Assembly: GCA_026398545.1 (NCBI GenBank)
Contig: JAPLSR010000162.1
Coordinates: 1 to 6,068, forward strand
Length of the DNA: 6,068 bases
Reading direction: 5' to 3'
Source of the DNA: Candidatus Sumerlaeota bacterium
GTDB taxonomy: Bacteria; Sumerlaeota; Sumerlaeia; MWCT01
Part shown: piece after piece, positions 1 to 5,022 of the stretch
Position numbering within the stretch: the first letter of the stretch is position 1
Layout of the letters: each line of letters opens with the position of its first letter
The notes under the pieces: generated by a model
Databases searched by the model: none
Told to the model about the DNA's origin: nothing
What the model saw: the letters and a program-made list of their open reading frames with translations, nothing else
Position numbers and translations under genes: made by a program

Positions 1-1
1 T

Positions 2-231
2 AACAACGGCAACGCAATCATTGTCTGGTGTCAATCCGATGGCTCATATAATCAGATTTTCAAGAGCGAATATCGGGGTCACGTCTGGACTCACCCAAGC
101 TCGCTCAGCAACAACATCAGTCCGAACGGACAGAATGCCGAAAATCCGCAGGTGGCGATGGATAACAACGACAATGCAATCATTGTCTGGCATCAAATTG
201 ATGTATTAACCCAGATTTTCAAGAGCGAATA
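2..231 (+). repeat. 162-nt in-frame tandem repeat (last two, incomplete, units)
   Basis: Bases 2-28 recur at 164-190 with two mismatches, and 53-72 recur exactly at 212-231. The spacing is 162 nt in the first pair and 159 nt in the second because the last unit has lost one codon. The unit is a multiple of three and stays in the reading frame of the repeat protein. The array continues beyond the left edge, so its copy number cannot be read here. Similarity at DNA as well as protein level suggests recent duplication or gene conversion between units (inference). Confidence 0.75.
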
Positions 232-247
232 CCGTTTCGGTTTCTGA
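2..247 (+). CDS. C-terminal end of a tandem-repeat protein (partial, 5' end outside window)
   Basis: Reading from base 2, an open frame of 81 codons ends at TGA 245-247; its start lies to the left of the window. The translation contains two copies of one motif: NNGNAIIVW at residues 1-9 and NNDNAIIVW at 55-63, each followed by QIFKSEYR (18-25 and 71-78). The period is 54 residues or 162 nt. The second copy is one residue shorter between these blocks and the protein stops just after it, at YRFGF. Conservation extends to the DNA: 25 of 27 bases agree at 2-28 and 164-190, and 20 bases are identical at 53-72 and 212-231. Evenly spaced Asn/Gly turns alternating with short strands (AIIVW, QIFKSEY, PQVAM) suggest a beta-repeat fold such as a beta-propeller, probably extracellular; this is inference. 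No sorting signal, LPxTG motif or PEP-CTERM tail is visible. The function is unknown. Confidence 0.8.
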   Translation, partial: NNGNAIIVWCQSDGSYNQIFKSEYRGHVWTHPSSLSNNISPNGQNAENPQVAMDNNDNAIIVWHQIDVLTQIFKSEYRFGF

Positions 248-349
248 GGCAAGATGTCAGAGGGTTAGATCCATATGACAATATATAATTTCATTTAATT
301 TTTCAACAGGGATATACAGGATTTTCGGGATGATATCCAAGTTTTTCAC

Positions 350-376
350 TTGACACCGTCCGTCCGCCATTATCAA
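350..376 (+). promoter_or_regulatory. Possible sigma-70-type promoter for the M23 peptidase gene
   Basis: A perfect -35 box, TTGACA, lies at 350-355. The best -10 candidate is TATCAA at 371-376, with a short 15-nt spacer and four of six matches. No better -10 box sits at 16-18 nt. Initiation here would give a leader of roughly 120 nt before the GTG at 507, containing the two hairpins described separately. The -35 box is good but the -10 box is mediocre, so confidence is low. Confidence 0.3.
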
Positions 377-444
377 TATTTTTGTTTGTAAAAGGGAATA
401 CAACATACGCCGCATGCTGTTGTGCCGATGTCCGGTTGATTGAT

Positions 445-475
445 GGGCAGGCATTTATTATTCTGATGACTGCCC
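445..475 (+). promoter_or_regulatory. Hairpin in the leader of the M23 peptidase gene
   Basis: GGGCAG at 445-450 pairs with CTGCCC at 470-475. After one G-A mismatch the helix continues with CAT 452-454 against ATG 466-468, leaving an AT-rich loop of about 11 nt. The sequence after it is T-rich but interrupted by G (about 479-497), so it is not a classical intrinsic terminator. The helix ends 31 nt before the GTG at 507 and just before the in-frame TTG at 480. It could be an attenuator, an RNA-stability element or chance. Confidence 0.35.
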
Positions 476-498
476 GAGATTGTTGTTATTTGTGTTGT

Positions 499-502
499 GG
501 AG
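499..502 (+). promoter_or_regulatory. Ribosome binding site that favours the GTG start at 507
   Basis: GGAG at 499-502 lies four bases before GTG 507-509, a slightly short but usable spacing. The alternative in-frame TTG at 480 has only GAGA directly abutting it. The GTG start also places two lysines right after the initiator, as expected of a Sec signal peptide. Confidence 0.5.
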
Positions 503-506
503 TGCG

Positions 507-1451
507 GTGAAAAAGATAATCAAATATTCTCTTTTCCTTTGCGCCTGTGTCGCCTTTTCCTCCCCGGCGGGCATGATATCTATCCATGCCGTCTCCCCAC
601 CCAGATTGAAGGGCAGTTATGATTACTCAAGGGGTTGGTATCATCGTGTTAAGTCGGGCGACACCCTTTACAAAATAGCCCGGACTTATGACACTTTGCC
701 CCAGACCCTGGCTAAGGCAAACGGGCTGGATATTGATGCCACACTCAAGCCGGGCGCCTATATTTTTATCCCCCCATCCTCATCCGGGGTTGTTCCACAA
801 ACCACACCCTCACCCGGAACTCGATCCTCCTCCACCCGTAAGGTCGCCCACCGTGATTACGGGAAGCAGAAATCCGGCAATTCACAATTGACACCGCCTC
901 TTCCGCCCCTTCGTTATGTGAGGAACGAGGTGGAGAAACAAAATGACAAAACTGCAAGGACAGCCGGTGATGAGGCGAGACCCGACCCGCCCGACTCCTC
1001 GCATGCCGCTTCGGCTGATTCTTCAAAGACCCGTCTTGATTCATCCTCCTACACGGCACGCCCCACGAACAGACCTTCATCTAAGGGGTTCATCTGGCCG
1101 CTCAGGGGGAAGATCTTGAAGGATTATTCGGGCGCGAAGGATTCGCCTCACAAGGGACTGGACATTTCAGCTCCTAAGGGGACTCTCATTAAGGCGGCAA
1201 AAGATGGGAAGGTTATTTACAGCGGCGACGGCATCCCGGGGTATGGAAATCTTGTCATTCTGGAACATAAAGATGGACTCTCCACCGTGTATGCCCACAA
1301 CAGCGAAAATCTTGTGAGGGTGGGCGAGTGGGTGAGTCAGGGTTCAGTGATAGCAAAGGTGGGTAGCACTGGCCGCGCCACGACAAATCATCTCCATTTT
1401 GAGATGAGGAGAAACGCCCTGCCTGTCAATCCACGGCTCTATCTTCCCTGA
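507..1451 (+). CDS. Secreted LysM-domain M23 family metallopeptidase (NlpD/EnvC-like murein hydrolase)
   Basis: The 314-residue product (GTG start) is predicted to be exported and to bind and cut peptidoglycan. Residues 1-21 are a Sec signal peptide: MKKIIK, then a hydrophobic core, with likely cleavage after SPA (19-21). Residues 45-89 are a LysM domain (YHRVKSGDTLYKIA at its start, PGAYIFIPP at its end). A low-complexity linker rich in Ser, Pro, Thr and charged residues covers about 92-190. Residues 195-314 are a peptidase M23 (LytM) domain. By analogy with LytM, H215 and D219 (HKGLD) and H297 (second His of HLHFE) are the zinc ligands, and H264 (YAH) and H295 are catalytic. All are present, unlike E. 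coli NlpD and EnvC, whose LytM domains are degenerate and act as amidase activators, so this protein is probably an active endopeptidase. The start could instead be TTG at 480, adding nine residues. It is transcribed convergently with the exported orphan gene, and no cell-division partner gene is in view. Confidence 0.9.
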   Translation: MKKIIKYSLFLCACVAFSSPAGMISIHAVSPPRLKGSYDYSRGWYHRVKSGDTLYKIARTYDTLPQTLAKANGLDIDATLKPGAYIFIPPSSSGVVPQTTPSPGTRSSSTRKVAHRDYGKQKSGNSQLTPPLPPLRYVRNEVEKQNDKTARTAGDEARPDPPDSSHAASADSSKTRLDSSSYTARPTNRPSSKGFIWPLRGKILKDYSGAKDSPHKGLDISAPKGTLIKAAKDGKVIYSGDGIPGYGNLVILEHKDGLSTVYAHNSENLVRVGEWVSQGSVIAKVGSTGRATTNHLHFEMRRNALPVNPRLYLP

Positions 1452-1509
1452 GTCCCATTTTCATGGGCATGGATAAAACCCTGAAACTTATTTCTGCGGC
1501 GGGAATTGT

Positions 1510-2403
1510 TCATTCTTCGGTGGCTTCAAATCTTTGCTGGCGGTTGAACTGGATGAGGGTATTGCGAGCCGACTTCAGTTCCGTTACAGCCTCAGCGAAG
1601 GAATCTGACTCAACAGCCTTCCTTCCGCGGGCGAGATAATAAAGAGCCGCCTTACCATATTCCGTGCGGTCTGTAATGCCAGCAAAGACCTTCAGGTGCG
1701 CCTTTGCCTTCGGTTTTGTGGAGTGGTCAAGGATGATACTCTTGATGGTGGTGGGGAAGTAAAGATAGCAAACCTCCTTATGTGGCAGACCGTCTATAAT
1801 CCATTTGTTAATGTTAAAGTTTATCGCATTATTCTGGATATCCACAACCTTCATGTGATGGACAAAGACATCCGCCCCGTCCGCCTCAAAACTGAGGGCG
1901 GAGACATTTCTTATGGGCGGCTGGGGTTTATAGATATCCTCCTCAATGTCATCACCCGCAACTCTATGCTGGCCCAGGTTGTACCAACGATAATACAAAA
2001 GTGAAGAGACCCTGTCATCCGTCAGTTTCACATGGTCGGTGATGAGGTTCAGCAGATTCAGCGCCATTTCCTTGCGGGGACCTTTGAATTTTTCCACGGT
2101 TGGGTTCAGGAGTAAAATCACATTTTCCGTAAGTCGGATGCTTTCAAAGATTGAGAGGGGAGGGGCGAACTTACTCTGCAGGAGAAACCGGGCGCTTTCC
2201 TCCGCAGGTGTCAGTTCGGGTTTCTTCAGAGATGGCTCAATAGGGGTTGGTGTGGTTGTCAGGATTTTCACCGGGATAGTGGGCGCAGGTGTGGGTATGC
2301 CTGTGATGGTGGTAGATGGTTTGGGTTGTTCCTCTTCACCCACGGATGCAAAAGTGGATGCTATTATGATTCCACATAAAAATATGTAAATAAGTGTCTT
2401 CAT
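1510..2403 (-). CDS. Exported protein of unknown function, Pro/Thr-rich linker
   Basis: I do not recognise this 297-residue protein. It starts at ATG 2401-2403, with a weak GAAAG ribosome-binding-like sequence seven to eight bases upstream. Residues 1-19 look like a Sec signal peptide (MKT, then a hydrophobic run, ending TFA). No lipobox is present, because Leu precedes Cys10. Residues about 27-66 are a Pro/Thr-rich linker (PTPAPTIP, TTTPTPIEP), which often tethers a domain away from a membrane or wall. Residues 68-145 are mainly helical (RKEMALNLLNLI, SSLLYYRWYNLG). Residues 165-243 look beta-rich (VFVHHMKVVDI, CYLYFPTTI, AHLKVFAGI). The C-terminal 245-285 is a helical pair, AALYYLARGRKAVESDSFAEA, followed by VTELKSARNTL, with a spacing like a TPR unit. 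It lies 114 nt downstream of cinA on the same strand but has its own promoter candidate. An envelope role is inference from the signal peptide only. Confidence 0.75.
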   Translation of the reverse strand: MKTLIYIFLCGIIIASTFASVGEEEQPKPSTTITGIPTPAPTIPVKILTTTPTPIEPSLKKPELTPAEESARFLLQSKFAPPLSIFESIRLTENVILLLNPTVEKFKGPRKEMALNLLNLITDHVKLTDDRVSSLLYYRWYNLGQHRVAGDDIEEDIYKPQPPIRNVSALSFEADGADVFVHHMKVVDIQNNAINFNINKWIIDGLPHKEVCYLYFPTTIKSIILDHSTKPKAKAHLKVFAGITDRTEYGKAALYYLARGRKAVESDSFAEAVTELKSARNTLIQFNRQQRFEATEE

Positions 2404-2456
2404 ATCGCTTTCAAGTTGTATGAAATATATAGAGCTTTTTCCTTCTTTTCGGCAAC

Positions 2457-2484
2457 ATTAAAATATTTGTGCGCCTGTTGTAAA
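2457..2484 (-). promoter_or_regulatory. Candidate promoter for the exported orphan gene
   Basis: On the minus strand TTTACA (2484-2479, five of six matches to the -35 consensus) is followed after 16 nt by TTTAAT (2462-2457, five of six to the -10 consensus). Transcription would begin near 2450, leaving a leader of about 47 nt before the ATG at 2403. This suggests the gene need not depend on read-through from cinA. A weaker alternative pair, TTGCCG and TATATA, lies closer to the gene. Confidence 0.4.
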
Positions 2485-2517
2485 ATATACAATCGGATAC
2501 CGCATCATCGAGATAAG

Positions 2518-3801
2518 TCACCGCATATCAGGTTCATCTGTGGATGAAATGAGGGTGCGGCGGAGCATGTCAAGGGCGAAATCTGCCGCGAGTTCTCTGA
2601 TAAGGCACCGCTCGCCGGTGAAGCGCCTCTGGCATGTGATGATGGAATCCTCCGTTGCCAGTCCAAAATAGACAAGTCCCACCGGCTTCTCCTGTGAGCC
2701 GCCGGAAGGTCCGGCAATACCCGTTATTCCAACCCCGATGTCTGCGCCCGAAACCCTTTTCATGCCGGTCGCCATCTCAGCGACAGTTTCGCCAGAAACC
2801 GCTCCATAATGTCTGAGCGTCTCATCCCTTACTCCAAGGTATTTCACCTTTGCCTCATTTGAATATACGACTATTCCCTCTTTCAGGTAGTTTGAACTAC
2901 CGGGGATATCGGTCAGGCGTTTGCAGAGGAGTCCCCCCGTGCAGGATTCGGCGATGGCGAGAGTCTTTTTCCGTGCGGTAAGGAGGCGCCCCACCTCCGC
3001 CTCAATGGTTGCCTCATTGCCCTCACTATAAATGCACTCAGGGTCAATCAGGCGAAGGATTTTTTTTCTGGCGTCTTCGAGGAGTTGACTTGTTTCCCCG
3101 CTGGAGGGGGCTGAGGCGGTGAGGCGGATATCAACCTTGCCTGTTCTGAAAGTAAAAGCAAATGTGACACCGGGAAGGGCATTGAAGAGTGGTTTTAATT
3201 GTTCATTCAGTTGTGACTCCGGAATATCGATGGTTCGCAGAACAAGGGTGTCAATAATGGCTGAGCCCGGGAAATGAGTTTTCAGAAAATCCGCAACAAA
3301 ATTATCAAACATGGGAATCCACTCGCGCGGAGGTCCGGGCAGGGCGATGAGCGCCTTGTGTGAGGTCTCCTCATAAATGATAAACCCGGGTGCGGTGCCG
3401 TTTTCATTATAAAGCGGTATGGAGCCGGCGGGGAGAAGTGCCTGTGCGAGATTGGATTCAGGCATGTGCTTCCTGCGCATTGCAAAGCGCGCCCGAATCA
3501 TATCTGCCGCCTTCCGGTCCGGGATAAGTGGCTTGCCATAAAGCTCCGAGACAACATCACGTGTCAGGTCATCCACTGTGAGTCCAAGCCCGCCCGTCAT
3601 GATGATGACATCCGTGCGGTTGCGGGCAATGCCAAGAATATCCCGCAAGGTCTTTTTATCATCGCCAACCGCCGTGTGATAGAGGGGCGGAATGCCGAGT
3701 TTCTGCAGGCGATGACTGACTTCCCGGGCATTGGTATCGGGATACGCCCCCTGCATGATCTCCGTTCCTGTGGAGATAATTTCCGAAATAAATTTTTTCA
3801 T
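2518..3801 (-). CDS. cinA: CinA family protein (MoCF-like domain plus NMN deamidase domain)
   Basis: The 427-residue product has the usual full CinA length and both domains. The N-terminal molybdopterin-binding-like domain (COG1058; ADP-ribose pyrophosphatase activity is reported in the family) runs from about residue 4 to 170, with EIISTGTEIMQG (7-18), DTNA (22-25), TGGLG (69-73) with DDLTRDVV, and ALPGPPRE (153-160). The C-terminal PncC-type domain (COG1546; hydrolyses nicotinamide mononucleotide to the nicotinate form in pyridine nucleotide salvage) covers about 264-417, with AESCTGG (284-290), the YSN region (313-315), ITGIAGPSGG (359-368) and KPVG (372-375). The protein is cytoplasmic. 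The start at ATG 3799-3801 matches the family N terminus and lies just downstream of a good promoter, although no strong Shine-Dalgarno sequence precedes it. Oddly, the family motif TGGLGPT reads TGGLGLT here, with Leu74 for Pro. The association with competence in Streptococcus is lineage-specific; no recA or competence gene is nearby. Confidence 0.93.
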   Translation of the reverse strand: MKKFISEIISTGTEIMQGAYPDTNAREVSHRLQKLGIPPLYHTAVGDDKKTLRDILGIARNRTDVIIMTGGLGLTVDDLTRDVVSELYGKPLIPDRKAADMIRARFAMRRKHMPESNLAQALLPAGSIPLYNENGTAPGFIIYEETSHKALIALPGPPREWIPMFDNFVADFLKTHFPGSAIIDTLVLRTIDIPESQLNEQLKPLFNALPGVTFAFTFRTGKVDIRLTASAPSSGETSQLLEDARKKILRLIDPECIYSEGNEATIEAEVGRLLTARKKTLAIAESCTGGLLCKRLTDIPGSSNYLKEGIVVYSNEAKVKYLGVRDETLRHYGAVSGETVAEMATGMKRVSGADIGVGITGIAGPSGGSQEKPVGLVYFGLATEDSIITCQRRFTGERCLIRELAADFALDMLRRTLISSTDEPDMR

Positions 3802-3839
3802 AGGCTGTTTTTTTGTGAAAAAATACTTAATATTGTTAT

Positions 3840-3867
3840 ATAATATATGTGAGAGTGTCACGGTCAA
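3840..3867 (-). promoter_or_regulatory. Probable cinA promoter
   Basis: On the minus strand TTGACC (3867-3862, five of six) is followed after 16 nt by TATTAT (3845-3840, five of six) in AT-rich DNA. Transcription would start near 3833, giving a leader of about 32 nt before the cinA ATG at 3801. Its position rules strongly against starting cinA at the upstream ATG at 3930, which would lie outside the transcript. Confidence 0.5.
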
Positions 3868-3893
3868 GATAGAATGGAAAGGATAAAAAACAG

Positions 3894-3921
3894 TTGACAT
3901 TGCACGAGGTGAACATATCTT
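3894..3921 (+). promoter_or_regulatory. Probable promoter of the orphan gene at 3955
   Basis: A perfect -35 box TTGACA (3894-3899) is followed after 16 nt by TATCTT (3916-3921, four of six matches to the -10 consensus). Transcription would start near 3928, about 27 nt before the ATG at 3955, leaving room for the AGGGA ribosome-binding site. Its -35 box lies 26 bp from that of the divergent cinA promoter, so a regulator bound between them could affect both genes (inference). Confidence 0.45.
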
Positions 3922-3940
3922 CTCCTTCAATTTGTCTTGC

Positions 3941-3945
3941 AGGGA
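3941..3945 (+). promoter_or_regulatory. Ribosome binding site for the orphan gene at 3955
   Basis: AGGGA at 3941-3945 lies nine bases before ATG 3955 and six bases before the overlapping in-frame GTG at 3952. It makes the further in-frame TTG at 3937 unlikely, since that codon precedes the site. The choice between 3952 and 3955 changes the product by one residue. Confidence 0.55.
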
Positions 3946-3954
3946 TTTTTTGTG

Positions 3955-4932
3955 ATGAATAAAAAAGATGAAAATAACGATTTATCTGCCCAGGAGGATG
4001 AGTATCTCCGCAGGCTCGAAGAGTCCATTTCGGGCAAGAGCGGCGACTCTGTTTATAAATTGCCCGCCCGGGAAATTAAGAGGCGTAAGCAACTGGAGCT
4101 TCTCAGAAGACAGGCGCTTGAAGAAGAGCAGAAAACATCTCCGCCGCTGGATAAGGAATCTCACTGCATCCCCATTGAGTGGGCTGTCAAGGACGCACAG
4201 GAAACCACCGCAGAGGTGGAGATAAACAAGCCCGGGGCGCCGGTGAATGAAACTGTGAGGCAAGAGTCTATACCCGTGGAGACGGAGACGCCATCTCCAC
4301 AAATTCGCGAAATTCCGAAAACCCGTCCCGCCGAAAAGCGGAAAATCCCCTCAACAGAGCATCAACTCTTATTTGAAATTGGAACCATCCTCAGGCTGGA
4401 AAATAGCACTGTCGGCATCTATAAGGGTCCCATCTTCGGCAAAGATTATCACATGATTTATCATCTTCGCCATGATGGATTGGTGGAGCCGCAGGGCATT
4501 TATATATATGCTTACTGTTGTGAGCCTCTCGGTCGCGTCCCGTATGATGTTCTGCAGGAGATGCAGAAGACAATGCGCTGGGAGCGTGACCGGATTATTT
4601 CCCACCTGACATCCGAGGAAAAGTCCAAACTGATTCCCCTCCTCACTCCCGCATCAATCCAACGGGTGGAGGAGTCCCCCCACAGAAGGGAATCCCTTGA
4701 GCGGGGGCGTCTCCTGAGCATCCGCATAGGCGACCGCGCCTGGGAAGCCATTTACTGGGGTTCAGACGAGCTGGGACATATTGTCGCCCATAATACGCAC
4801 GGGAACTGGACACTGATGCATCTGAACCTGGGGCGATTCGGCGATTCTCTTGAATACGGCGAAATCCTCCCGCCTGAGGAAATCAGAGAGATAAACAACT
4901 CCCTTTCTGAAAATATCGCCTTCGGCGATTAA
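3955..4932 (+). CDS. Protein of unknown function with charged N terminus and possible duplicated C-terminal domain
   Basis: I do not recognise this 325-residue protein. It has no signal peptide or membrane segment and is probably cytoplasmic. Residues about 10-60 are highly charged and helix-forming (EDEYLRRLEESI, then REIKRRKQLELLRRQALEEE) and could form a coiled coil. Residues 61-135 are rich in Pro, Glu and Thr and look disordered. Residues 137-325 appear globular. Within them two stretches of about 65 residues resemble each other weakly: 143-207 (GTILRLE, then IYKG, a His-containing strand, LGRVPYDVLQEM) and 251-317 (GRLLSIR, then IYWG, GHIVAH, LGRF, PPEEIREI). They are joined by a helical segment, 208-245. 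ATG 3955 is chosen from the AGGGA at 3941-3945. TAA is immediately followed by an in-frame TAG (4933-4935). It is divergent from cinA, and the neighbours give no clear functional clue. Confidence 0.8.
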   Translation: MNKKDENNDLSAQEDEYLRRLEESISGKSGDSVYKLPAREIKRRKQLELLRRQALEEEQKTSPPLDKESHCIPIEWAVKDAQETTAEVEINKPGAPVNETVRQESIPVETETPSPQIREIPKTRPAEKRKIPSTEHQLLFEIGTILRLENSTVGIYKGPIFGKDYHMIYHLRHDGLVEPQGIYIYAYCCEPLGRVPYDVLQEMQKTMRWERDRIISHLTSEEKSKLIPLLTPASIQRVEESPHRRESLERGRLLSIRIGDRAWEAIYWGSDELGHIVAHNTHGNWTLMHLNLGRFGDSLEYGEILPPEEIREINNSLSENIAFGD

Positions 4933-4959
4933 TAGCTCCTGAAAAAATGAAATTTATTC

Positions 4960-4996
4960 ACCACAGTCTGCTTGAGGCGGATTGAGCCTTTGTGGT
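4960..4996. terminator. Candidate bidirectional terminator between convergent genes
   Basis: ACCACA at 4960-4965 pairs with TGTGGT at 4991-4996, extendable by a G-T pair. Inside it AGGC 4975-4978 pairs with GCCT 4986-4989 around a 7-nt loop, leaving an unpaired TCTGCTTG on one side. On the plus strand the helix ends in TTTTATATTCTCTTT (from 4996). On the minus strand the helix is followed after about ten bases by a TTTTTT run. Lying between the stop codons at 4932 and 5023, it could end transcription of both genes. The bulge and short outer helix lower confidence. Confidence 0.4.
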
Positions 4997-5022
4997 TTTA
5001 TATTCTCTTTCTCCCACTTTCT

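Noticed and set aside
21..209. Open frame overlapping the repeat protein at the left edge in another frame.
   Set aside because: The frame starting at base 2 carries the clean 54-residue repeat. The other frame is its shadow.
480..506. TTG at 480 as the start of the M23 peptidase.
   Set aside because: It has no properly spaced ribosome-binding site. GTG 507 has GGAG upstream and gives a textbook signal peptide. TTG remains possible.
537..548. A lipoprotein signal (LCAC) in the M23 peptidase signal peptide.
   Set aside because: Cys at the -2 position does not fit a usual lipobox, and SPA at residues 19-21 fits ordinary signal peptidase cleavage.
889..897. TTGACACCG recurring at 350 and 889 as a possible repeated operator.
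   Set aside because: The second copy lies in the coding sequence of the peptidase linker and a nine-base match is expected by chance.
766..1080. Open frame antisense to the linker of the M23 peptidase.
   Set aside because: It arises opposite the low-complexity linker, has no family resemblance and no ribosome-binding site, and overlaps a well-supported gene.
1454..1467. CCCAT/ATGGG hairpin between the convergent peptidase and orphan genes as a terminator.
   Set aside because: The helix has only five pairs and no T-run on either strand. It has a GAAA tetraloop on the minus strand but is too weak to call.
3466..3843. Plus-strand open frame of 125 codons opposite the 5' part of cinA.
   Set aside because: It lies almost wholly antisense to conserved CinA motifs and its product has no recognisable feature.
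3802..3930. A 43-residue N-terminal extension of CinA from an in-frame ATG at 3930.
   Set aside because: It is not CinA-like, the family N terminus begins at the Met at 3801, and the best cinA promoter lies inside the extension.
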